DNA of 64,000 bases from Butyriboletus loyo (lineage: Eukaryota; Basidiomycota; Agaricomycetes; Boletales; Boletaceae): assembly GCA_038093515.1 (NCBI GenBank), contig JBBPSI010000046.1, forward strand, positions 62,001-126,000, in the 5' to 3' direction. Of this stretch, positions 1 to 12,729 are shown one piece after another. The translations under genes were made by a program, and so were the position numbers. How positions within the stretch are numbered: the stretch's first letter is position 1; each line of letters starts with the position of its first letter. The notes below the pieces were generated by a model, which worked only from the letters and a program-made list of their open reading frames with translations, had not been told where the DNA came from and made no database searches.

Positions 1-272
1 CGAGCGAGCATGTAGTGTGTCGTTAGCTGGTCGTTGGTTTTGGTCTCCATAGTGTTGAAGCTGTGGCAGGGCAGTGGTACGGATAGCTGAGCAGGAATGG
101 TGACGGAACCTTGGGATAATTATATTCATTCACTAGTGTTCTTGTAAATAAGGAGTCGTATTTTCTCAATGCCAAGCAACAGCCCAGTGTATCCGTTCAC
201 GTCGTGATGAAAACCTTATGCTCTTTCCGATTGCCCAGCTGTGCCCTTTTAGATGTGTTTAGCGTTGGCAAC

Positions 273-992
273 TCACTCAGGAGAGGTCGAGCAAAAATTC
301 TGGAATTGGATGAGATTAAGGGCATCGATGCTAGTACCGATGGCCAGCTTGGAGTGAATGATGATCGGTTGCTGTCTGGCGGAACGGAGAATTGGTAGAC
401 AAGGGACCTCGAGGAGATCAGGGAGAGTGCTGCCGTTATCGTCTAGATGTTCCTGGACAGTCGCCCTGCGAGGAAGAAAATGTCAGACTCACTCTAGCGG
501 CTAAACCTGTTGGCCTGGAAGAGGTTAGATCCTCACCACTGGAGCACAGCACTGCGCTTCGCAACGGGCCTGGAACCATGGTGCGCCAAGGATGAGGACG
601 GTCTTGCCTTCGAGAGGGATCCTAAAGTGCATCGCCATGGGAGAGGAAAACATTTGACAGGGTGCTGCAGCCAGTAACACGCTCGCTGCGTGTAGCGCAC
701 CCACTGCGGTTGGGTTATCCGTGTTGGATATAGTCGTCCTGGGCTTGAGACGGGAGAATCCCAACGAGCTAGCGGGAGCGGAGCGTTGCTTCTCTTGCGA
801 AGTATTTTCCTTGTATTTCAAGGCTGCCATTACCCTGCGTTGGCGGAGGACGACACCGATGGCTAGAGCGGCCATCATGAATAAGAAGAGCGCAAGTACG
901 ACCATGGCGGGAATAGAAGCTTGATGGGTGGGTGGCTTGGACGATGAAATCGACGTTGGCACTGCGGCGACCGTGCTCTGCGTTGGTGGCAT
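273..992 (-). CDS. single-pass membrane protein, function unknown (three predicted exons)
   Basis: I do not recognise the family. The first exon starts at the ATG at 990-992 and encodes about 29 Ser/Thr/Pro-rich residues. These are followed by one clear membrane segment (MVVLALFLFMMAALAIGVVL), then an Arg-rich stretch (RQRR) and a basic, Ser-rich tail. This order suggests a short outside segment and an inside tail. Read unspliced, the frame stops at 525. Two GT-AG introns (donors after PTAVG and after AVLQ) give a more convincing tail through EHLDDNGSTLPDLLEV to a TGA at 273-275; I prefer that model. No N-terminal signal peptide precedes the membrane segment, so it probably acts as a signal anchor. 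The gene is divergent from actin across a 593 bp spacer. The membrane segment is certain; the splicing is inferred. Confidence 0.5.
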
Positions 993-1585
993 AGCTGGGG
1001 ATCAAGGCGATTTGAATTGGGGTTACTAATAATATTCATAAGCTGCGGTCTGCGACTCGATCATCGGTGCTGTGAGGGGAGGCTGACGGGAACGACTGGT
1101 GGTATTCACACGCGATATTCGTAGTCTCGCATGTATGATCGTAAAATTGCGGACGGCTTTGAGTGAGGTTTGAGTATGAGGAGGACTAGTGCTATTTGGC
1201 GATCAACCTGATTATGGCAGGTGTAGTAATGGTAGAGGAAGCGTCGCGGGCTGTGCTCCGTCGCAACTGCGTGCCACTGTCAGTCGCAGCAGTGAGAACG
1301 ACACTACTGCGCACTCAAATGGACTTGGTAGGTTACGAGCGTCTTTGATGAATAAAAAAAACCAGCTGCGGCTCTTTTTTCCCTTGACCGTCCACCACCA
1401 ATTTTTGCCGTTGCTGTGCTACGCAGCAGAACACACGGCCAACGCCGAGATGTCTGTTTTCCCTTGTTTTGGACTGCGGGCACTGGCTGAACTGGGTTTG
1501 AAAAAGCTGAAATACTCCGACTGATCAGCATTCATCTCCCTCCATCTTTCGTCCCCTACTCAATCTACCTCACGAATAATCTCCA
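993..1585. promoter_or_regulatory. divergent spacer upstream of actin
   Basis: The 593 bp between the membrane-protein start and the actin start contain no credible gene. The last ~60 bases before the actin ATG are pyrimidine-rich (about 1528-1580), as is common before strongly expressed fungal genes. An ACCAAT motif lies near 1396. These are assigned by inspection only. Confidence 0.4.
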
Positions 1586-3190
<1,605 letters not shown>

Positions 3191-3599
3191 ACTCGGACGG
3201 TTCGTTAGACAAGTGAAGACGTGTCATCCAGGTAGTAGAATGTCATTGCTATTGTTCTGCTTGTCCTTTGCGCATTGCTACGATGATAGTGTCTTTTCCT
3301 TAATACGTTACGATTGTATTCTTTTCGGCCACTTTTGATCAAGATATCTTCGCGTAGTCTGACCGTGATTTGCGTGAAGCCCCATTCTAGGCTGGAAGTC
3401 AGCTAAGTAACAAGGAACCATCCTCGCCCTAGTGTAGTCGAGCAATAATCGAGGAACCCCCCCAACAAACTCCCAGAGTTACAGGAAAAGAACAAAACGA
3501 TAAGTACACCAAGTCGCCGACAGCGGAAAAGGTACCTGCCCCATAGCTCGCGCAGCCTCTCGGAGTAGCGGGAAAAGAAAGAAAGAAGATACGATTGTA
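3191..3599. other. convergent 3' spacer, actin / GH128
   Basis: These 409 bp separate two stop codons and must hold both 3' untranslated regions. I see no gene, repeat or RNA in it. Short purine-rich runs (around 3485-3510 and 3565-3590) are the only compositional feature. Confidence 0.5.
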
Positions 3600-4905
3600 C
3601 TACATCAAATCCCCGATAGCGGATGTAGCTCCGTCGTCACTATACAGGCATGATCCTGTCCCAATTCCAGTTGCCCCGGAGACGTCATTTTCCTGGAACA
3701 AAGTCGGAGAGGTAGCCACGAATGGAAAGTAAAGTTCCACATAAGACGCGCTGTCAAGAAAGGAGAAGGCTTGCTGGAAGAAGGTGACCCTTTGGGAGAT
3801 CGTATCAGAGAAGGCTGTGTATACATGCAAGGGAGTAGTAGACTTGCTGATCAGCCTGACCGCCAAGGGGGTTCTGGAGGGCGAACTCGGTGACGACCAA
3901 TGGACAGTTCTTGTGGGAATAGAATACTATGTCAACGTCTTGGTGTGCAAACATCGATCAGGATAGCTTACGGGGAACTGAGCATGCGCCGATTCGATGT
4001 GACTCTGGAACTCTGTGAACGAGGGCCTGGATGGGTATCGTGAGGCGAAGAGCGTTAGTAGATGAGTAAGCTGTCGCTTACCCGTACCAGTGCTGCCAGC
4101 AACCAAGCGCAGATCAACGAGCTGCCCTGCAAGAGGAAAACGCAGATTCGACCCACCAGATTACAGTAGTCATATTGACACTGACCAGCACAGGCGTCGA
4201 TCATTTGAGAGAGCCAACTCAGGCCTTGGCCAGACGCCGTGCTCGAAGTGACGGCGGGGAGAGCCTTCTTGATGGGCTGTTTCGTTGTTATCAGCGGACA
4301 CTCTTGTTGCTCCAACAATAGATTTTCCTACCAAGGGGTTGATGTATTCGATGTACCAAGAAGCTGCTTGACTAGGAGTGATGCCGCAGATATCAGGTTC
4401 GTTCAGGCTGAACACGGCTACATGCGACCGTTGAGACGACGAAAGAGGGTAGAACTGATAGAGACGTACTCGTCCACCCTTGGGCTTGCCAGCGAGAATG
4501 GAGATCGGCGATAGGACTCGAACTGCAGTCAAGGCAACGTTGCGTGCCGATAAAGTCGAGGCCGCCGTTGCCATTGGTCGAGGGTGGTGCGTAGGTTTCG
4601 TAGTCATAACTAGGGTAAAGGTCGGATAAGTAATTGGTCTGTTAAACGAAAGAACAGCATACATGGCGACCACTTCACCATTGTCATTGTGAAACAGTGC
4701 AGGGTCACTGTGCTAAACAGTCAAAATGAAGGGTACGCTACCCAAAAACCGATCGCACAGAGGTTCGTTGTCTGGAGAAGGAAAAGGTCAATCACGTGTT
4801 GGAGACGTTTACTGCATCCTTACACCAAGGCCAGCATAGACCCCTCTTTCCTGCCTGAGCAGCAGCGGCAAATATTGAGAGGAAGACAAGGGGAGAAGGG
4901 AACAT
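3600..4905 (-). CDS. secreted GH128 endo-beta-1,3-glucanase (Asl1-like)
   Basis: The predicted enzyme cuts beta-1,3-glucan outside the cell, in cell-wall remodelling or glucan degradation. Ten exons sum to 816 nt (271 residues). An 18-residue signal peptide (MFPSPLVFLSIFAAAAQA) is followed by GKRGLCWPWYNEPLDPALF, then YDYETYAPP, TQRCLDC, the SLNEPD motif, PAVTSS, a YDYCNLHWYG barrel motif, the VVTEFALQ motif, and the closing segment DSASYVELYFPFVAT. In the family the Glu of NEPD is the acid/base and the Glu of VTEF the nucleophile; both are present. Exons on the plus strand: 4824-4905, 4759-4771, 4663-4707, 4470-4609, 4332-4417, 4157-4276, 4082-4092, 3972-4026, 3861-3909, 3600-3814. The second (13 nt) and seventh (11 nt) are micro-exons; the seventh encodes the HWYG motif. 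No anchor or carbohydrate-binding module is visible. The splice model is mine, but every exon joins in frame and matches the family order. Confidence 0.88.
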
Positions 4906-6899
4906 AACGGGTGGAGAAGGGCAAATGCTACACGCGGGGATAGTGGAACCGTATTTATGCGCGCAAAAGCCCTTGGTCTCGGGGATCCTACATTGGGCCA
5001 TAAGATACATCATTCCCTCCAATGGCATGGTTCGCATCTGGCGGGCTTGACTGATAAGCAAGAACCATCGTGCTATGAGAAACATGAAGAGTCGCCATTG
5101 CGATGCGATTCCGACATACCAGGTGAGGCATATTGACCCTGGATAGATGTGGTAGGCCCGCGGAGAAACCATCTGAGGCAGCTAATGTAACCCGGCCATC
5201 AAACAACAGTTGTTCCTTGTTGTTCGATTACTGGCTTCCGGAGTTACAACGCGGCACCGAGTTTGGAGTGGCGTCCTTGTGCTAGACAGTAGAAAAGATG
5301 CTAGTCGGGGTAATCAAACCAGTGCGTTCGAGTGGCTGACTGTCGAAATGACACTTACAAGTTGCCGGGGTTCAAGCTCAAGGGTCATCGATACCGACAG
5401 ACGCACGTGATGACACGCAGTCATTGCCACAAGTTGCAACTTTTTTATACGACCAGTCGGCCTAGTATGCGAGACAAACAGGCTCAAGCGCTCAGAGCCG
5501 GAGGATGGCGTACTTATCATCATTCAAATCTGTGGAACATACAGCACATTCCATAGAAAATCATATGCCGATCAGCCTGGGTTTCCTTCAACTTGCTGAT
5601 CCACATGTGACATACCTTTTCGCTCAGTCTGAGACCATGTTTTTCGAGACTTAGCCCCATGCTGCACTCAAACACGCCGTAGGCATCTTCAACAATGTAG
5701 ACCAAACGTACGTGCCATCTCCGCGATGCATCTCCGTTCGATTCTTTTCATGCACAACAGCGACGTAACTCCAAATTGACATGTCCGACAGGCATGCGGC
5801 GAGTTTTCATGAGCTGGTATATTGATATTGTCGCAGCATACTGCAACCCTCGAAAGCTACGCCGGCCATCGAATTATACAAGAACCTTGTGACGAACGCG
5901 GACCAAGCTAACTCTCGAATTCTTTCGGATGTCGAACACGGAGGGTGAATCTGCACTGCACACAGTCTACTACCATTCCACTTTGTCAGAATTATGTCAT
6001 CACTCTTCCCTCTGACCGATCACAGGCAGAGTGATGGCCCCACTTTCAACAGTACCGATTTTATCAGTTCTTCCTCCAACACATGACTGAGACGCATAGC
6101 ACACCGAGACGATGCTCAACAAGACCAAGGTAGCATGAGGCGCAATCCAACGGGATAACGCGTTGACCCAACGATGTATGTAAGCCCTTTCACTAATCCA
6201 TGCGTGTGACAGTTTTAATCAAATGACTCCTCGATAGACACTAGTTGAGCGTCGTGCTGAATACAGCTTAATAAGGTAACACGAGAAATCTGATTGGTCC
6301 TATGGACGGACGGTTTGGAGTTACCTGTGACTTTTCAAAACTGACTCCAAACGGTGAATTGCGACTGGCCTTGGTTGGTTACCAAGGCAATTTCGTGTGG
6401 GGTGTCTAACAGTGACTATTTACCAGAAACCGAATGAGGAAAAAGTAAGAGTCTTGTCTATCCTGTTCATCATCTCCTTTAATCTCGGACTTGCGCCTTC
6501 ACATCGTGAAGGGTAAGTTATACTTCGTTTGTTTAAAATTGACGTCAGGCGCGTGGTGACTTGAGTTTTGAGTTGCACGCTTCCGAGTTGTCAGTGATTC
6601 GTCCGACTTATCATAGATTGTGATGACCCTTTATACAACAGTTCCATGTCTGCTTGTAATGTCCACGACATCATTTTACAAGTACGCCCATCCCAGGACT
6701 TTACGCCCTATGAACAATACAGAGTACACCGTATTGATCGGACTGAATGTAATACGCCACCAGCCTGGCAATATGTCAACCCAGCAGTGCCGGTAGGTTT
6801 GTTAGTTCACTCTGCCTGTCCGTTCTTTTTAATCATGGGTGCTGGTAAATTGTTATCCTAACGCAGCTCAGTAGGGCGTATGCGAGAAGATCATCACGG
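4906..6899. other. gene-poor stretch with weak minus-strand coding signal
   Basis: About 2 kb without a gene I can support. The part next to 4905 is the GH128 promoter. Between about 5207 and 5750 the minus strand has short open stretches ending in good donors: one ending LEPRQL before GTAAGT, and one containing VYIVEDAYGVFECSMGLS and ending LSEK before GTATGT. I could not join them into one frame, so this may be a decayed or badly resolved gene. From about 5750 to 6240 I see nothing. Paired hairpins lie at 6313-6392 (listed separately). An open frame at 6646-6861 on the plus strand has no recognisable features. Confidence 0.3.
6313..6392. repeat. two adjacent inverted repeats (hairpins)
   Basis: The first hairpin pairs GTTTGGAGT (6313-6321) with ACTCCAAAC (6344-6352) across a 22 nt loop. 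Five bases later a second one begins. Its inner arms CCTTGGT and ACCAAGG enclose a 5 nt loop, and outer arms AATTG and CAATT are separated from the inner stem by a few unpaired bases (about 6358-6391). No open frame covers them. They could form a structured RNA or be the remnant of a small mobile element. The pairing is read directly; function is unknown. Confidence 0.6.
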
Positions 6900-8290
6900 C
6901 CCTTACAGACTGCGTGGTATGGAATCATCTATGACTTTGAAAAACCTTGTGCTTTGGCCGCGTCCTTTGGGGTTCTGGGATTGAGACATGCCACTTTGGC
7001 GGCTATCTAATGCACCTAATAGCTGCGGGCTGGACTTTCCATCATACCTATCACCGCAATAGTTCCTAAGAATCTTACCGGCGTCACTCCATCCGAACAT
7101 TTACTGTCGGTAGTGACAGTGAGAAGCTTCCGCATCAGATTCGGTAATTAGCATCTCCGCCGACCATTTCATATCATCGCGGGTGTTGTTTTCCTCCACG
7201 AGTTTTGTTCGAGGGGACTTACGGAGGAGCCTTACATGCCGCGAACACGAGGCTCAACCCTGCCCACTCTGCCACACGCCGCTTCCAGTGACCAATTCCG
7301 AGTCGAACCTGGAAATAACAGGTACGACTCATAAAGTGACGGTTGCATGACAAGACGGATCGAAGAAGTGATGTTGGTGCGCCACCGGCAGCCACCGCTT
7401 TTGATTCGTCCGGTTGACGATTGGAAAATAATGCATCTCTGCAAGGTATGTATCGTGGTGGTGGATGTTGCCGGTGCCAGGAATGCGGTCAATTCCAATT
7501 TCTGACACGGAAATGAGGGTACATACGTGACAAATGTGACAATAGATGCCAAGCCGATGGAAAACGTGCCATCCCGAGTCCATCTCATACACACTTGTTT
7601 GGCCAAGGCCAAACTGTCTCAACCGCTAAAAGTCCGGCGGAATACCGCTGAAACGGAAAAGGCAAGATGCTTCGTGCAGTGTACTTACATGAACAATAAT
7701 GGTCTTACCAAACTTCGCCTGAACGAAGCTAGACACGATTCGGGCGGTGCCGGCTGCGAGACAACTACCACAAGTCGAGGTATAGCTTGTTGACGAAGAG
7801 CTTGAACGCAATTCAGAAGTTGATAGTGGTGTTTTGTCGTTGAAGTAGTCTCCGGGTTCAGGGGTGAGGCAATGACAAGACTGGTTCCAGAACCACGGAA
7901 AAGCACTGGATATCCCTTGTCCGTCTTGCCTGCCAACAATTCCATTTGAGAGCTGGTCCCGGGAACGTTTCACAATGTAATGTCCCAAAGGAGATTAGGT
8001 TCGGGTACTTGTCATCGATCTTTGCCACATTCCGGCGGCGCGATGTTGCGGCTGAAGCTGCAGAGTGCCGTTGCGTATACGGGAGGAATTGCGCTAACGG
8101 GACCCGGGTGGCCTGCATCAAGGGATGATGACTTCGGGGATGCATGCGCATAGTGGCCATCAGTTCGAGGAACGGTGTGCAATGACTCGACAGCCTACTC
8201 GGAACGGACGATATAATGCTTTTACTTGAAAGCAAAAGGTGAACAGTGTAATACCAGGTGAGTGAAAGATATATGTTGCGCATCCGACAT
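6900..8290 (-). other. unresolved multi-exon gene or pseudogene candidate
   Basis: Several minus-strand segments look coding and end at good splice sites, but I could not join them into one confident frame. At 7223-7308 a segment between TTATTTCCAG and GTAAGTCC encodes VRLGIGHWKRRVAEWAG plus a hydrophobic end. At about 7515-7605 a frame contains MRWTRDGTFSIGLASIVTF, which resembles a membrane helix. At about 7690-7990 frames contain AGTARIVSSFVQAKFG and, in another frame, GYPVLFRGSGTSLVIASPLN. A short segment at about 7080-7120 reads LLTVTTDSKCSDGVTP before GTAAGATT. This could be an intact membrane protein with many short exons or a frameshifted relic. I recognise no family. Confidence 0.3.
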
Positions 8291-9491
8291 GAGATGATTA
8301 AAACGCACCTTGATCATAATATTGGGCAGAAGCGCTCGGAGAAGTTGCATAGGTGCCACAACGGGGCCCCCGCTCATCTTGCATATCTATTTTGTGGCGG
8401 ATTCACATGATAGGGTTGAAAAGAAGGATCATGATTATTATACTAGCTTGGGTCCCTCGAGCAACCCTTTGGATGGCGAAAAAGCTCATTTTGGGCGCGG
8501 TTACACGGCGCCAGTCGCCGCATCACAATGGACGACTATTTCTGGTCCACTTCGTATCATAGCTACTGTTTGTCTCTACTCGATTTAGCTATCCCGCCGC
8601 CTTCCTCCTTTCACAGGCTTCCCTACATATATGTACACATCACATGTGCATGTGTCGGTCTTAGTCGTCCCTCCGCAAGACTAACGTGTCATCACGGGAT
8701 TCAGCGTGCCTCCATGGAGATTGACCGCGGCGCCCATATCTCTGAGTCCCCCGTAGCGCCATGTGCACATCGAAGCCAGGATATTATATGCTCCTTCAAG
8801 TTGTGAGATTCTCGTCGCCGTGAAGATGCCCGCATCACGTGGGCACTGCGTGTCATTGTGAGCATCGCTCTCAATCATGAACATGCGCCGACGAGTCCCT
8901 AAGCTAATGAAAAAAATTTCAGCTCGTCCATCACAATTCTTGCTGACGCGGCGGCGGTCGGGTGGGAAGCACTGGGAGTTTCAAATCCAGAACGAGCTCT
9001 GTCGATAGTATTTTTAACGTAAGTTCGCCGGTCTCCTTTATCGTGTGTCTGACCGACGGAACTCGGTCATAGCCTGGATCACATGCAAGTCGTCCTTTAA
9101 CGAGTATCCGGTGGTTGAACTGCCGGTACTCGCCACCCGCACAATTCTGATCTGAAGATCATGGAAGAATTCAGCGGAGTCTGATTGCCACAGCGTAGAT
9201 CATTGCGAGCGCCACCACGGGATCTGGAGTGGTGCAGGATACCGTTCCCGTCCGCTAGCGGCAGGAGCTGCCTGACTCTGGCCGCCGTTCTCCTTAACAC
9301 TTGGTTCCCCACCGAAACACCGATCCATTATCATGAGCAAATGGTTGCTAGTATGATGGGAACTCGCAGCCATTTCGATCATCATGCACAAGTATAGTAC
9401 CTCCGGAAGGCAGCGCATGTTGTTGCCTGATATATACTTGTATTGAAATCTCTCACAGGAGTTCACCCCCTCAGAACTTCACTTGACCATC
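8291..9491. other. spacer upstream of the P450 array
   Basis: I see no supported gene in these 1.2 kb. The segment closest to 9492 is presumably the promoter of the first P450 gene. A short plus-strand frame around 8823-9090 has good splice sites but yields only about 50 residues and was not accepted. No tRNA or clear repeat was noticed. Confidence 0.35.
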
Positions 9492-12141
9492 ATGGAGCTC
9501 CCCCCCGGCATCGTGTTCATCATCGCGAACGCCCCACGTATACTCTTTCCACCAGCTCTAGTATTCTGTGGAATCAAGCTCTGGGACACGCTTTCCAATG
9601 TGTACACTCCTATTTGGCTCCAGATGCCCCTCTATGTCGCATCCTTTCCCCTGGCTCTAGCTTGTAGTATCATATATGCAGACAATCGAAACAAGCATCA
9701 GGCTGCAATGAATGGTGCCATCCTGGCCCCCCAAGTACCCAGCAATTGGCCAGGTGGCCTGGATTTACTGCTCGCAAGTGTGCAGAACTTCCGCAGTGGA
9801 TACATGGGTATGTTTAACTTGCGTCGGCGGTCAGATGATCCGTTCACCATCGCGCAGGGGAAGTAATCGAACAACAGTGTAAGAAATATGGGAATACGAT
9901 TACCCTTAGAATCCTTTGGGAAAACAAGGCGAGTCCATCCTTGATAGGGGGTGAGATGAATCACTCATGAGGTCCGTAGGTTTTTACAACGGAGCCCGAG
10001 CATGTAAAGGCAAGTTCACCATTTTTGTCTTAGACTCTTCTTCTAATAGATAATACAGGCGATCCTCGCGACGCAATTTCACTCCTTCGCGAAAGGTAAG
10101 TCGTACCTGAATTGCGTTAGCCAATCTGAGAAGTCATGCAGGACCCATATTCTATGATAGTGCACTCTCCCTCCTCGGAACTGGTGTCTTTAATTCTGAT
10201 GGTAAGCATACTTTGTTCTCGTTTTGTTTGATGCTCATCGACGTTTCGTAGGGGATATATGGAAGTGCGCTAACAGGCAATTATGGGCGTCATCACACAC
10301 TGAAATATCGTTTTGCACTAGGTTTCAACGCTCAATGACTCGCCCGTTTTTCAGCAGGGACCGAATTAGTGACTTTGAAATATTTGAAAAGCATGCTGAT
10401 GATGCCATAGAGCACCTGAAAGCGAGGCTAAGAAAAGGTTATCCAGTTGACTTCCAGGTGCTGATCCTACCCACATGCCTAGCTGCGTTTTCTCACCGCG
10501 GGGATCTAGGATATGATATCTCGATTTACACTGGACTCTGCGACGGAGTTCTTGTTTGGGAAAGATGTCTGCTCCCTTTCTGCTGGGCTTGTTTATCCCC
10601 CCAATTCACCACTTGCTACGGACGTCACATCCCAGAATCACCCAGCCAACCAGTTTGCTCGTGCGTTTCTTCAAGCGCAATCGGCGACCTCGTACCGTGC
10701 ACGCTTTGGGAAACCCTGGCGACTGTTCGAATTCTGGAGCGATCGTGTCAAGAAGCATATGCATGTCTGCCACGAATTTATCGACCCGATTTTGAAAGAA
10801 GCACTGTCGAAGAAGAAGGCATTGAAAGAGGTTGGTTTGATTCCCGAGAAAAACGACAAGGAGAGGGAGGTCTTGGAAGGAGAGACGCTTCTTGACCATC
10901 TCGTCAACTACACAGAGGGTGAGTGGTGTCGCTGTCATATATCCATTTATACATTCGTATTTATCGACTCTTCAGATCTTACCGTGATCAGAGACGAAAT
11001 CTTGAATATCATGATCGCAGGTCGGGATACGGTGAGCATACGTTTCCTGGGTAAAACACACATAGCATATTCCAATCAGTGGATCTCCTTCTGTGATAGA
11101 CCGCGGGCACTCTGACGTTTGTCGTCTGGATGTTATCTCAGCACCCCAGCGTGCTCCACAAACTTAGTGAGGAGATTATAACTGTGGTTGGCAACTCAAG
11201 GAGTCCCACGTTGGAAGACTTGCGCGAGATGAAGTATATGAGGGCAGTCATCAATGGTACGACATGCCGACTCTTTTGGGCTACATCATTGACTCACGGC
11301 TCATGAAGAGACCCTGCGACTATATCCTCCTGTGTAAATCTGTCTTGTCCTCGCGTCCAAAGCAGAAGAACGCTGACCAATCCGTTTTTAGCCCCTTTAA
11401 TTCTAGGTGCGGCTGACCATGTTTAAATTCGGACGGTGGTTTGCAACTTACATATCTTAGAATGAGTATCGCACCAGTGGTTTTGCCCGCTGCCAATGGA
11501 GGGCAACCCATTTATGTTCCTGAAAACACACGGTCAGATACAGGCGGTGTCGCATCACTTTCCCGTTGTTGAGACAAGACGTTTCAGGGTACCCTATTCG
11601 GTCTTTCTGATGCATCGGAGGAAAGATCTTTGGGGGCTAGATGGTGAGGGCGGTATCCTGTTCTTCCGTGTTTCAGGCTTATCAGTGTTTCCGCAGCGGA
11701 GGAATTTGACCCAGATCGGTTCCTCGATGAGCGGCTCCACAGGTACTTGACCCCCAACCCATTCATCTTTGTTCCTTTCAACGCCGGCCCAAGAATCTGC
11801 TTGGGTCAACAGGTAGATATCTCATTTCCAAATTCCTTTTACATCCTGACACATTCAATAGTTTGCGTACAACGAAGTATCTTACTTTCTCGTCCGCCTG
11901 TTTCAAATTTTCTCTTCGGTTTCGCTTGCGGAAGACGTGCAGACGCTTGCGCCTCCCCACTGGGCAAAGGCGCCTGGTCGGAAAGGTGTAGAGAAGGCGA
12001 TCATACGTGGTCACCTTACCATGTATGTTCATGTACGTTTCCAGAATCGCCATCTTTTTTTCTCATGAATAATTCTGACTGGGGATCCAGGACGGTTTAT
12101 GGGTCAGGATGGAGGAAGCTAGTTACACGGAGGGTGTCTAA
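9492..12141 (+). CDS. cytochrome P450, CYP63-like, array copy 1
   Basis: A membrane-bound heme monooxygenase of the endoplasmic reticulum. CYP63 enzymes of white-rot fungi oxidise alkanes, fatty acids and aromatic xenobiotics; the substrate here is unknown. About 17 exons give roughly 595 residues, a usual length. In order: an N-terminal hydrophobic region, [34 protein letters not shown], the I-helix oxygen motif AGRDTT, the ExxR helix (ETLRLYPPV), FDPDRFLD, and the heme loop [12 protein letters not shown]. The frame closes with a TAA at 12139-12141. Exon 6 (10252-10264) is 13 nt. Two introns use GC donors: 9929-9979 (GCGAGT) and 10010-10058 (GCAAGT). It is diverged from copies 2 and 3 in sequence and introns, so it is an older paralog. 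The P450 call is certain; CYP63 is from remembered family sequence. Confidence 0.9.
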
Positions 12142-12729
12142 TCAATGACAATGAAACGTGTACCCGTCATAACGACGATTATACGTTACCAAACTATGCA
12201 TTATACAAACTCTGCTTTCTACCACGTGCCTGATTTCGGAGGTGCGAGATACTTGAGGGCACGAGGAGAAGTGCCAACTACAAAGCTAGATGTTGCATGT
12301 CCTCTTCTCGTTGCGGGGTGATGTGACAAAGAATGAGAGCTACCGCATCATTTGTAACATCCGCCGTCAGAGCACGACAGATTTGGTGCGGCGGGCCGAA
12401 GCTCGGGCACGTATCCGGCACGCCGACCCGGAGCGGAGTGCGAATAGGGGGGTCAGCTACGGCTTGCGAAAGAACCGAGGCGGATTTTAAATGCCTACAT
12501 GAGGGGAAAAGGTGATTCGAGTGGCATAGTACAAATGAACTTGAAGCCTAGAAATGCTGCTTGTGCCTGTTCACCTTCTCAGCAGCGCCGAGGGGGAGAC
12601 CTAATATTGGATTACAGGTACGCCGTCTTGGTGCGTTCTAATTTTATTCGATTTAGTTTATTATTTGACCGCCCAGAATCTCGTAAGAAGTAATTCTTCC
12701 ACGAGCTTTGTTCTTTTCAGATTACGACG
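12142..12729. other. spacer between P450 copies 1 and 2
   Basis: 588 bp with no supported gene. Open frames at about 12290-12515 and 12499-12693 are short, featureless and overlap in different frames. The last ~20 bases before the copy 2 ATG (TTCTTTTCAGATTACGACG) resemble those before copy 3, so the duplication begins at or just upstream of the start codon. Confidence 0.45.

Noticed and set aside
8823..9090. Short plus-strand two-exon frame (MPASRGHCVSFSSITILADA ...)
   Set aside because: Splice sites look good, but the product is only about 50 residues, ends abruptly and matches nothing known to me.
9483..9491. Earlier start for P450 copy 1
   Set aside because: It would use TTG. The ATG at 9492 gives the expected MELPPG-type N-terminus shared with the other copies.
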